Assembly (NCBI GenBank): GCA_963710665.1 | Contig: CAVQBC010000008.1 | Span: 1-64,000, forward strand | Reading direction: 5' to 3' | DNA length: 64,000 nt | From: CAVQBC01 sp963710665 | GTDB taxonomy: Bacteria > Actinomycetota > Thermoleophilia > Solirubrobacterales > Solirubrobacteraceae | Shown here: one piece after another, positions 15,113 to 22,048 of the stretch | Layout of the letters: the number at the start of each line of letters is the position of its first letter | Position numbering within the stretch: position 1 is the stretch's first letter | Position numbers and translations under genes: made by a program | The notes under the pieces: generated by a model | The model's database searches: none | What the model was told of the DNA's origin: nothing | Seen by the model: the letters and a program-made list of their open reading frames with translations, nothing else

Positions 15113-15967
15113 CTAGGCCACCTGCGCCTGGCGCGCGCGATGGGCGGCGATCCAGCTCGCGCCCCACGGGTCGTGGCCGAGGAGCAGGTCCGCGGCGCGC
15201 ACGCTCTCCACGCACACCGGCGCCGTGCTCATGATCGCGCTGGTCAGGCCCGCCGCCATCGCCATGGGCAGGAACGCCGCGTTGAGCACGTGGCGCTGCG
15301 GGAGGCCGAAGGACACGTTGGACGCACCGAGCGACATGTTGACGCCCAGCTCCGCGCGGATCAGGCGGATCGCCTCGAGCGTGGTCGAGACCGCCTCGGT
15401 GTCGGCGCCCACCGTCATCGCGAGCGGGTCGATCACGACGTCGGAGGGCGGGATCCCGTGGTCGCCGGCCGCCTTGACGATCTTGGTCGCGATCTCGAGC
15501 CGCTGCTGGGGCGTCTCGGGGATCCCGGTCTCGTCGTTGGCGAGCCCGATCACCGCCGCGCCGTGCTTGGCCACGAGCGGCAGGATCTCCTCGAGCCGCT
15601 CGTCCTCGCCGGTGACGGAGTTCACGAGCGCCTTGCCCTCGTAGACCGACAGCCCGGCCTCGAGCGCCTCGATGACCGACGAGTCGATGCACAGCGGCAG
15701 GTCCGTGTTGGCCTGGATCGTCGTGAGCATCTGCTGGAGGAGCTCGGCCTCGTCGACGAGCGGGATGCCGGCGTTGACGTCGAGGACGTCGGCGCCGGCC
15801 TCGGCCTGCGCCTCGGTGTCGACGACGACGGTCGACAGGTCGCCGCCGCGCAGCTCCTCGGCGAAGCGCTTGCGCCCCGTGGGGTTGATGCGCTCCCCGA
15901 TGATGCAGAACGGCTGCTCGGGCCCGATCGTGACGGTCCTAGACCGCGACTGCAGGACTGTGTCCAT
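15113..15967 (-). CDS. Methyltetrahydrofolate:corrinoid methyltransferase (MtgA/MtvA-like, pterin-binding domain)
   Basis: Soluble TIM-barrel enzyme of 284 residues. It would move the methyl group between the corrinoid protein (17244-17909) and tetrahydrofolate; in a catabolic setting, from cobalt to folate. The pterin-binding family is shown by FCIIGERINPTGRKRF, DVLDVNAGIP, LCIDSS and SLGASNVSFGLP. It is about the length of MtgA, MtvA and CmuB-type single-domain enzymes and much shorter than MetH. ATG at 15967 has a good ribosome site (AGAGGGAAGAGC) inside the end of metF, a 29-nt overlap. A dihydropteroate synthase is excluded by the GERINPTG motif and the context. Confidence 0.9.
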   Translation of the reverse strand: MDTVLQSRSRTVTIGPEQPFCIIGERINPTGRKRFAEELRGGDLSTVVVDTEAQAEAGADVLDVNAGIPLVDEAELLQQMLTTIQANTDLPLCIDSSVIEALEAGLSVYEGKALVNSVTGEDERLEEILPLVAKHGAAVIGLANDETGIPETPQQRLEIATKIVKAAGDHGIPPSDVVIDPLAMTVGADTEAVSTTLEAIRLIRAELGVNMSLGASNVSFGLPQRHVLNAAFLPMAMAAGLTSAIMSTAPVCVESVRAADLLLGHDPWGASWIAAHRARQAQVA

Positions 15968-16877
15968 GCTCTTCCCTCTCGGCTCGTGGCGGGATTCCCA
16001 GACGTGTGCACAACTTGGCGATGCCGGCGTCCTGGCGGAACGAGATGAGGTGCAGGCCGCGCACCCCCGGCTGCGACATGGCGTGCGCGGCCAGCTCGCA
16101 GGCCACCTCGAAGCACTCGTGCTGCTGGTCGGCGGCGGCCTCGACGCGCGCGATCGTCTCGGCCGGCACCTCGATCCCGGGCACCTTCTCGTCGACGAAG
16201 CGCAGCGCGAGCGCCGAGCGCACGATGAGGATCGAGGGGAGCAGCGCGGTCCTTCCGACCAGCCCGTTGGCGTGCGCGGCCCCCATGAAGCGGTCGAGGT
16301 ACTCCGGCTTGAAGCAGATCTGCAGCTGCAGGAAGCTCGCGCCGGCGGCGGCCTTCTTGAGCGCGCGGTCGGCGCGGTACTCGAACGGCGGCGCGCCCGG
16401 GTTCTCGACCGCGCCGATGAACAGGCGCGGCGCCGGGTCGAGCACGCGGCCGGACAGGTAGCGCCCCTCGGCCAGCGAGCGCGCGACCGCGATCAGCTGC
16501 GGGCTGTCGAGGTCGAACACGCGGCGCGCCTCCGGCTCGTCGCCGGCGGTGACGTCGTCGCCGGTGAGGCAGCTGAGGTTCTCGATGCCGTGCATCGCGG
16601 CGCCGACGATGTCCGACTGCAGCGCGAGCCGGTTCCGGTCGCGGCAGACGAGCTGCATGATCGGCTCCATGCCGGAGTCCCTCAGCGCGATCGCGACGGC
16701 CAGCGGCGACGCGTGCGCGTGGGCGGCGGTGTTGTCGGTGGCGTTGACGGCGTCCAGGTAGGCCTTCATCGGCGCCAGCTGGCGGTGGATCTCCGGGTAG
16801 CCGCCGGAGTCGATGGCGGGCATCTCGGCCGTGACGACGAAGTCGCCGCGGGCCAGCTTCTGCTCAAGCGTCGACAT
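15939..16877 (-). CDS. metF: Methylenetetrahydrofolate reductase, MetF type
   Basis: Flavin-dependent TIM-barrel enzyme of 312 residues that interconverts methyl-H4F and methylene-H4F. The start motif FVVTAEMPAIDSGG corresponds to the folate-binding region of MetF, and NATDNTAAHAHASPLAVA, LVCRDRNRLALQSD and GIENLSCLTGDD are characteristic of the MetVF-associated branch. I chose ATG 16877; GTG 16904 would add nine residues. It overlaps metV by 14 nt. Sitting in a methyl-transfer operon with metV, it most likely runs in the oxidative direction, feeding methyl carbon into methylene-H4F, rather than making methyl donors for methionine. Confidence 0.88.
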   Translation of the reverse strand: MSTLEQKLARGDFVVTAEMPAIDSGGYPEIHRQLAPMKAYLDAVNATDNTAAHAHASPLAVAIALRDSGMEPIMQLVCRDRNRLALQSDIVGAAMHGIENLSCLTGDDVTAGDEPEARRVFDLDSPQLIAVARSLAEGRYLSGRVLDPAPRLFIGAVENPGAPPFEYRADRALKKAAAGASFLQLQICFKPEYLDRFMGAAHANGLVGRTALLPSILIVRSALALRFVDEKVPGIEVPAETIARVEAAADQQHECFEVACELAAHAMSQPGVRGLHLISFRQDAGIAKLCTRLGIPPRAEREEHGHSPAVAV

Positions 16878-17238
16878 GACCGCCGGCTTCGTCGGGCCAG
16901 CCACGAGGGGTCTGGCGGTCGCGCCCCGTGACGAGGTTCTTCCACGACGAGCTGCCCTCGAGCTGGTTGTCGACGGGCGGCCGCAGCTCGTTGAAGTGGT
17001 CCTGCCACAGCGGCAGGCGCCGCGAGCGCTCGTAGCCCTTGAGCCACACGCAGCGCATCTCGGGCTTGACCTCGCAGCCGCCGTCGGCCCGGACGCCGCC
17101 GCACGGCCCGTTGCGCAGCGTCTTCGGGCAGTTCATCGGGCAGGTCAGGCCCGTGGAGTGCAGCACGCACTGGCCGCACATCTGGCATCCCCAGACGGGG
17201 CCCTTGACCGCGTGCTCGATCCGCTCGAGCGCGCCCAT
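16864..17238 (-). CDS. MetV-type cysteine-rich subunit of methylenetetrahydrofolate reductase
   Basis: Small protein of 124 residues. Its N-terminal half carries six closely spaced cysteines (C18, C21, C24, C33, C37, C46) in WGCQMCGQCVL and TCPMNCPKTLRNGPCGG, matching the MTHFR C-terminal/MetV family, which binds a zinc or Fe-S centre and pairs with MetF to pass electrons. The second half (KGYERSRRLPLWQDHFNELRPP) is also family-like. It lies 5 nt downstream of the corrinoid protein gene and overlaps metF. MetVF pairs are best known from acetogens, so the pair here in a probable aerobe is notable. Confidence 0.85.
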   Translation of the reverse strand: MGALERIEHAVKGPVWGCQMCGQCVLHSTGLTCPMNCPKTLRNGPCGGVRADGGCEVKPEMRCVWLKGYERSRRLPLWQDHFNELRPPVDNQLEGSSSWKNLVTGRDRQTPRGWPDEAGGHVDA

Positions 17239-17243
17239 GACCG

Positions 17244-17909
17244 CTACGCCGGCACTCCCGCCCGGCGCTGCTGGATGAGCTCCTTGGCCTTCTTGACCGC
17301 CGAGGAGGCGTCGGGGGAGTAGCCGTCGGCGCCCACGGCGTCCGCGTACTCCTGGGTCACCGGGGCGCCGCCGACCATCACGATCACCCGGTCGCGGATC
17401 CCGGACTTCTCGAACGCGTTGATGTTCGCCTTGAACATCGGCATCGTCGTGGTGAGGAACGCCGACATGCCGACCACGTCGGGCGAGTGCTCCTCGATCG
17501 CGGCGATGAACTTCTCCGGGGCGACGTTGACGCCGAGGTCGATGACCGTGAAGCCGGCGCCCTCGAGCATGATGTTGCAGAGGTTCTTGCCGATGTCGTG
17601 CACGTCGCCCTTGACCGTGCCCATGAGGAAGGTGCCCACCTGCTGGACGCCGCTGTCGGCGAGCAGCGGGCGCAGGATGTCCAGCGCGCCCTGCATCGCC
17701 CGCGCCGCGATCAGCATCTCGGGCACGAAGTAGTCGCCGCGCTCGAAGCGCGCGCCGACCTCCTCGAGCGACGGGATGAGCGCGTCGTAGAGCATCGACT
17801 CGGGCGCGAGGTCATCCTCGAGGCCCTTCTCCACGTTCTCCTTCACCGCTGGGGCGTTGCCGACCAGGGTGTCGTCGTAGAGGTGCTGGAGGATCTCCTC
17901 GTGGGTCAT
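17244..17909 (-). CDS. Corrinoid (B12-binding) methyl-carrier protein, MtgC/MtbC-like
   Basis: Protein of 221 residues that carries the methyl group on cobalamin between the MttB-type enzyme (18853-20298) and the methyl-H4F methyltransferase (15113-15967). The N-terminal helical cap domain spans about 1-88 and the Rossmann B12 domain 90-215. The base-off cobalt-ligand motif DxHxxG is present in GDVHDIGKNL with His104, followed by DLGVNV and the GGAPVTQEYADAVGADGYSPDA loop. ATG at 17909 overlaps the IclR stop as ATGA, so the regulator and the carrier are co-expressed. The length and domain order match MtgC, MtbC and MttC. Confidence 0.93.
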   Translation of the reverse strand: MTHEEILQHLYDDTLVGNAPAVKENVEKGLEDDLAPESMLYDALIPSLEEVGARFERGDYFVPEMLIAARAMQGALDILRPLLADSGVQQVGTFLMGTVKGDVHDIGKNLCNIMLEGAGFTVIDLGVNVAPEKFIAAIEEHSPDVVGMSAFLTTTMPMFKANINAFEKSGIRDRVIVMVGGAPVTQEYADAVGADGYSPDASSAVKKAKELIQQRRAGVPA

Positions 17910-18691
17910 GCGGCCTGTTCTCCCTCGTCGTGATGGCCGAGCCTCCGGCTGAGCGCTCGGGCCTCCTTGATGAGATGGGGACGGAGCTCCGCCACGCGCC
18001 GCGGGCCGAGCCGCAGCGTGGGGCCGGAGACGCTGAGGGCGGCGATGACGTCGCCCGTATGGCTGCGCACGGGCGCGGCCATGGCGGTGAGCCCGGGCTC
18101 GAGCTCGTCCACCGCCGTGGCGTAGCCCTGGCGGCGGACCTGCGCGAGCTCGGCCTCGAGCCGGTCGTGATCGGTGATGGTCTCGGGGGTCAGCGCCGTC
18201 AGCTCGCCGACCGGCACGGCGGCGGCGCCGAAGGCGAGGAAGACCTTGCCGGCGCCGGTGCAGTGGAAGTCGACGCGGCGGTCGAGCCACTGGCCGGTGC
18301 CGAGGAAGTGCTCGCCCTCCGCCTGCGCGAGGTGCTCGACGCCGCCCTGGGAGGGGACGGCGAGGTTGACCGTCTCCCCGCAGAGCCCGGCGAGCTCGTG
18401 GAGGGGCTCGGTCGCGAGCTCGACCAGGTTGCGGTCGACCGCGCCGCGGTGGGCGAAGCGCAGCAGCGCGGGCCCCGGGGCGAGGCGGCCGCGCAGGCCG
18501 TCCTGGTGGACGAGCCCGTGGCGCTCGAGCGCGCTCACGAGGCGCGAGGCGGTGCTCTTGGGCAGCTCGGCCGTCGAGGCCAGGTCGCTCAGCGCGACCG
18601 GCTCGTCGCTCTCGAGCACCATCACGAGCAGCTGGGCCGCGCGGTCGATCGCCTGCGTGCCCTTGGCGGCGGACGGCGCCTCGGGGGTCAC
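17906..18691 (-). CDS. IclR-family regulator of the corrinoid methyltransferase module
   Basis: Regulator of 261 residues and first gene of the seven-gene operon. The winged helix (about 12-70) includes LSDLASTAELPKSTASRLVSALERHGLV; the ligand-binding domain has HCTGAGKVFLAFG and TAVDELEPGLTAMAAPV. The start is GTG at 18691. It diverges from mttB with 161 nt between them, where an inverted repeat TGGAACTCTTGTTCCA (18734-18749) is the likely operator for both directions. Placement as the leading gene of the operon implies autoregulation. The ligand could be the quaternary amine substrate or its product. Confidence 0.9.
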   Translation of the reverse strand: MTPEAPSAAKGTQAIDRAAQLLVMVLESDEPVALSDLASTAELPKSTASRLVSALERHGLVHQDGLRGRLAPGPALLRFAHRGAVDRNLVELATEPLHELAGLCGETVNLAVPSQGGVEHLAQAEGEHFLGTGQWLDRRVDFHCTGAGKVFLAFGAAAVPVGELTALTPETITDHDRLEAELAQVRRQGYATAVDELEPGLTAMAAPVRSHTGDVIAALSVSGPTLRLGPRRVAELRPHLIKEARALSRRLGHHDEGEQAA

Positions 18692-18724
18692 CGGCGCGGC
18701 TCCCGGCGCGGCGCGAGCGCCCCG

Positions 18725-18749
18725 TGGAACATGTGGAACTCTTGTTCCA
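18725..18749. promoter_or_regulatory. Candidate IclR operator in the divergent iclR-mttB promoter
   Basis: A perfect 6-4-6 inverted repeat TGGAACTCTTGTTCCA (18734-18749) with a further direct TGGAAC at 18725-18730. IclR-family boxes are commonly TGGAA/TTCCA-type palindromes. The site lies 33 nt upstream of the IclR start and 104 nt upstream of mttB. The adjacent AT-rich TGTATATT (18755-18762) is a plausible -10 region for mttB. Confidence 0.65.
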
Positions 18750-18852
18750 TGAAATGTATATTGGCCGCCACCGGCGCTGCGGTCAAGGGGGAGATCCCTC
18801 CCCGCCTGACCGGGGGGCGATCGCCACCACGCCTGCGAGACGAGGAGAGCCC

Positions 18853-20298
18853 ATGTCGTACGTCAACTCGATGCCGCGCTACGAGATCCTCAGCGAGGAC
18901 GCGATGGCGATCCTCGACAAGGGGTGGCGGCGCATCGTCTCAGAGCTCGGGGTGGAGTTCCTGCTCCCGGAGGCGGTCGAGTACTTCCGCGCGGCGGGAC
19001 AGACCGTCGAGGGCGAGAACCTGGTCAAGCTCGACCCCGAGTTCATCCTCGAGCAGGTCGCCAAGGCGCCGCGCGAGTTCGACCTGCAGGCGCGCAATCC
19101 CGCCAACACGGTCCACATCGGCGGCGACCACATGGCCTTCGCCTCCGTCTACGGCTGCCCGTTCGTGCGCGTCGGCGACGAGCGCCGCGACGCCACCATG
19201 GACGACTTCGAGAACCTCGTCCGGCTCTCGCAGGCCTTTCCCGAGCTCGACTCGCCGGGCGGCACGATCTGCGAGCCCAACGACCGCCCGCTGGACTCGC
19301 GCCACCTCGACATGGTCTACGCGCTGCAGACCCTGTCGGACAAGCCGTACATGGGCTCGGTGACCTCGGGGCCCAACGCCGTTGACACCATCGCGATGAC
19401 CGAGATCCTGTTCGGCGGGCGGGAGGCGATCGAGCGCACGCCGGCGGTCATGGGGCTCATCAACGTCAACTCGCCGCTGCGCTTCGACGACCGCATGCTC
19501 GGCGCGCTGGTCGAGTACACGAAGGCCAACCAGCCGGTGATCGTGACCCCGTTCCTGCTCATGGGCGCGATGTCGCCGGTGTCGATCCCGGCCACGCTCG
19601 TCCAGCAGATGGCCGAGGCGCTGGCGGGCATCGCGCTCACGCAGCTCATCCGCCCCGGCGCCCCGGTCGTCTTCGGCTCGTTCCTGTCGAACACCGACAT
19701 GCAGTCGGGCTCGCCGAGCTTCGGCACGCCGGAGTCGGCGATCGGGCTGCTGTGCACCGGGCAGATCGCCCGCAGCTTCGGGCTGCCGTTCCGCTCGGGC
19801 GGCGCGCTGAACGCGAGCCAGACCGTCGACGCCCAGGCCGCCTACGAGGCGCTGATGACGATGCTGCCGACCTTCCTGGCCGGCACCAACTGGGTCATGC
19901 ACTCCGCCGGCTGGCTCGAGGGCGGCCTCGTGTCCTGCTATGAGAAGTTCATCGTCGACATCGAGCTGCTGCGGATGCTCAAGTACGAGTTCACGCCGCT
20001 CGAGATCGACGAGGAGAGCCTCGCCTTCGGCGCCCACGAGGAGGTCGGCGCCGGCGGGCACTTCCTCGGTGCGATGCACACGCTCGAGCGCTTCCGCGAG
20101 TGCTTCTACCGGCCGCTGCTGTCCTCGACGGAGAACTTCGACCGCTGGACGCGCAACGGCGGGCTCGACGCCACGGCCCGCGCCGGCAACGTGTGGCGCG
20201 AGACGCTCGAGCACTACGAGCGGCCGGAGATGGACGAGGGCGTGCGCGCGCAGCTCGAGGAGTACGTGATCCGGCGGCGGGCGGAGCTCGGGGACTGA
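18853..20298 (+). CDS. MttB-family (non-pyrrolysine) corrinoid methyltransferase, glycine betaine-type candidate
   Basis: Soluble enzyme of 481 residues that would demethylate a quaternary amine and load the methyl onto the corrinoid protein at 17244. Family features include YVNSMPRYEILSEDAM at the start, GGTICEPNDRPLDSRHLDMVYAL and SKPYMGSVTSGP-like DKPYMGSVTSG. There is no in-frame TAG, so it is not the pyrrolysine-containing trimethylamine enzyme but belongs with the MtgB, MtpB and MtcB type enzymes acting on betaines or carnitine. ATG at 18853 follows GAGGAGAGCCC; the longer open frame to 18724 has no basis. It is divergent from the module operon. The nearby betaine-type importer and FAD-GcvT oxidase favour glycine betaine, which remains inference. 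Confidence 0.9.
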   Translation: MSYVNSMPRYEILSEDAMAILDKGWRRIVSELGVEFLLPEAVEYFRAAGQTVEGENLVKLDPEFILEQVAKAPREFDLQARNPANTVHIGGDHMAFASVYGCPFVRVGDERRDATMDDFENLVRLSQAFPELDSPGGTICEPNDRPLDSRHLDMVYALQTLSDKPYMGSVTSGPNAVDTIAMTEILFGGREAIERTPAVMGLINVNSPLRFDDRMLGALVEYTKANQPVIVTPFLLMGAMSPVSIPATLVQQMAEALAGIALTQLIRPGAPVVFGSFLSNTDMQSGSPSFGTPESAIGLLCTGQIARSFGLPFRSGGALNASQTVDAQAAYEALMTMLPTFLAGTNWVMHSAGWLEGGLVSCYEKFIVDIELLRMLKYEFTPLEIDEESLAFGAHEEVGAGGHFLGAMHTLERFRECFYRPLLSSTENFDRWTRNGGLDATARAGNVWRETLEHYERPEMDEGVRAQLEEYVIRRRAELGD

Positions 20299-20304
20299 CC
20301 GAGG

Positions 20305-21066
20305 GTGAGCGCGGCCGAGGGGCTCGTGCTGATCGGCGCGGGCCTCGTCGCCGGGGCGGCCAGCGCCATGGCCGGTGGCGCCTCGCTGCTGACCTTCCCG
20401 GTGCTCATCGCGCTCGGGCTCCCGCCGCTGGCGGCGAACGTCACCAACACCACGGGGCTCGTGCCGACCTCCTTCGGCGCCGCGCTCGCGTCCCGGACCG
20501 AGCTCGCGGGCCAGCGCTCGCGGCTCGCGTTCCTCGCCGTCCCCACGGTGCTCGGCGCCCTGGCGGGGGCGGCGCTGCTGCTGCTCGCGCCGCCGGAGTC
20601 CTTCGAGGCGGTGGTGCCGTTCCTGATCGCGGGCTCGGCGCTGCTGCTGCTCGCCCAGCCGTGGCTGACCGCCGCCGCCGGGCGCCACCTGCTCGCCCGC
20701 CACCGCCGCGGCTCGTGGGGCAGCGCCCTCGTCGCCTGCACGTACGCCGGCTACTTCGGGGCGGCCGCGGCGGTGCTGCTGATCGCGCTGCTCGGCCTGT
20801 TCACGACCGAGTCGATCCACCGGCTCAACGCGGTCAAGAACGTGCTCATCGGGCTGGCGAACGGCGTCGCGGCGGTCACCTTCGCGCTCGTCGCACCCGT
20901 CCACTGGCTCGAGGCGTGCGCCCTGGCCGTCGGGAGCCTGGGCGGCGGCGCGCTCGGCGTGCGCCTCGCGCGCCGCGTCCCGGCCCGTCAGCTCCGCGTC
21001 GGCATCGCGCTCTTCGGGCTCGCCGTGGCGGTCTGGCTCGCGCTCAGTCCCCCCAGCAGTTCCTGA
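20305..21066 (+). CDS. TauE/SafE-family (DUF81) membrane permease
   Basis: Integral membrane protein of 253 residues with about eight hydrophobic segments. The family signature GLVAGAASAMAGGASLLTFPVLIALGLPP near residues 13-40 and the repeat-like TTESIHRLNAVKNVLIGLANG in the second half identify a sulfite exporter TauE/SafE-type transporter. The GTG start lies 6 nt after the mttB stop, so it is almost certainly co-transcribed with mttB. Members move sulfite, sulfoacetate and other organic anions; the substrate here is unknown. Its 3' end overlaps the convergent sugar-binding lipoprotein gene by 23 nt. Confidence 0.82.
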   Translation: MSAAEGLVLIGAGLVAGAASAMAGGASLLTFPVLIALGLPPLAANVTNTTGLVPTSFGAALASRTELAGQRSRLAFLAVPTVLGALAGAALLLLAPPESFEAVVPFLIAGSALLLLAQPWLTAAAGRHLLARHRRGSWGSALVACTYAGYFGAAAAVLLIALLGLFTTESIHRLNAVKNVLIGLANGVAAVTFALVAPVHWLEACALAVGSLGGGALGVRLARRVPARQLRVGIALFGLAVAVWLALSPPSSS

Positions 21067-22048
21067 CCCCGAAGGCCACGTCCCTGGACCCGACGCCCGC
21101 CACCGGGTCGCCGGTGATGAGCTCGACGCCCGTGTTCAGGTAGCCGCTCGGCTTCTGGCCGCCGCGCGCCTCGTCGGCGATCGCCTGCACGCCCTCCCTG
21201 GCCATGTTCTCCGGGTACTGCTGCGAGGTCGCGTCGATGTCGCCGGGCCTGACGCCCTTCTTGATCGCGTCGCAGCCGCCGTCGACCGAGACCACGATCA
21301 CGTCGTCCTTGCTCTTGCCCGCCGCCTCGAGCGCCTCGATGGCGCCGAAGGCCGCCGGCTCGTTGACGGTGTAGACGATGTTGATGTCCGGGTTCTCCTT
21401 CAGCAGCTGCGCCATGCCCGCGCGCCCCTTGTCCTTGTCGCCCTCCGTGTCGACGGATCCCACGATCGCCGGGTCGCCGGGCCTGATGCCGAACCCCTTG
21501 AGGAACCCCGCATGGCGCTGCACGCCGGAGGTGATGCCGGGCGCCAGGTCGAGCATGGCGATCTTGGGCTGGATGCCGTCCTCGTCCGCCCTCGCCTTCG
21601 CGTAGCGGCCGATCAGCTCACCGGCCTGGACGTTGTTGGTCGCGAAGAGCGCGTCGGCGGCCGACTCCGGCCGGGTCGGCGTGTCCACCGCGATCACGGT
21701 CACGCCCGCCTGGCGGGCCTTCTCGATCGCGGGCACGATCCTCGTCGAGTCGGACGGCGCGATGAGGATGCCCTTCGCGCCCTTCGCCGTCATGTCCTCC
21801 AGTGCCTTCACCTGGCTCGCGTTGTCCACGTCGCTCTTCCCGGCCGCGGTCAGCAGCTTGACGTTCTCGTCGCCGGCGGTGTCCTCCGCGACGTTGCGCA
21901 TCGTCACCCAGAACGGGTTCTTCTCCTGCTTGGTGATCAGGCCGGCCGTGACCTGCTCCCCGCCGCTCTCGCCGCCGCACGCAACCACGCCGACGGCGAG
22001 AAGCAGCACGGCGCCGCCGAGCGCGATGAGGTGTCGTGAGGAGGTCAT
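21044..22048 (-). CDS. Sugar-binding lipoprotein (RbsB/periplasmic binding protein type I family)
   Basis: Exported binding protein of 334 residues. A lipoprotein signal ends at Cys24 (GVVACGG). The mature chain follows the LacI/RbsB fold, with QVTAGLITKQEKNPFWVTM, GILIAPSDSTRIVPAIEKARQAGVTVIAVDTP, VGSVDTEGDKDKGRAGMAQLL and VVSVDGGCDAIKKGV. Its ATG overlaps the stop of the FucP-type symporter as TAATG. No ABC permease or ATPase lies nearby, so it is an orphan: it may supply a distant ABC system, assist the symporter, or act in sensing. It ends inside the 3' end of the convergent TauE gene. Confidence 0.88.
   Translation of the reverse strand: MTSSRHLIALGGAVLLLAVGVVACGGESGGEQVTAGLITKQEKNPFWVTMRNVAEDTAGDENVKLLTAAGKSDVDNASQVKALEDMTAKGAKGILIAPSDSTRIVPAIEKARQAGVTVIAVDTPTRPESAADALFATNNVQAGELIGRYAKARADEDGIQPKIAMLDLAPGITSGVQRHAGFLKGFGIRPGDPAIVGSVDTEGDKDKGRAGMAQLLKENPDINIVYTVNEPAAFGAIEALEAAGKSKDDVIVVSVDGGCDAIKKGVRPGDIDATSQQYPENMAREGVQAIADEARGGQKPSGYLNTGVELITGDPVAGVGSRDVAFGVRNCWGD

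Noticed and set aside
12400..18850. Cobalamin riboswitch ahead of the corrinoid genes
   Set aside because: I looked for the conserved B12-box sequence in the intergenic DNA and did not see it; the operon is nearly gap-free, and only the 161-nt divergent region could hold one.
18853..20298. Pyrrolysine-containing trimethylamine methyltransferase
   Set aside because: The frame has no internal TAG codon, and no pylS/pylT-like genes were seen. It belongs with the non-pyrrolysine MttB relatives.
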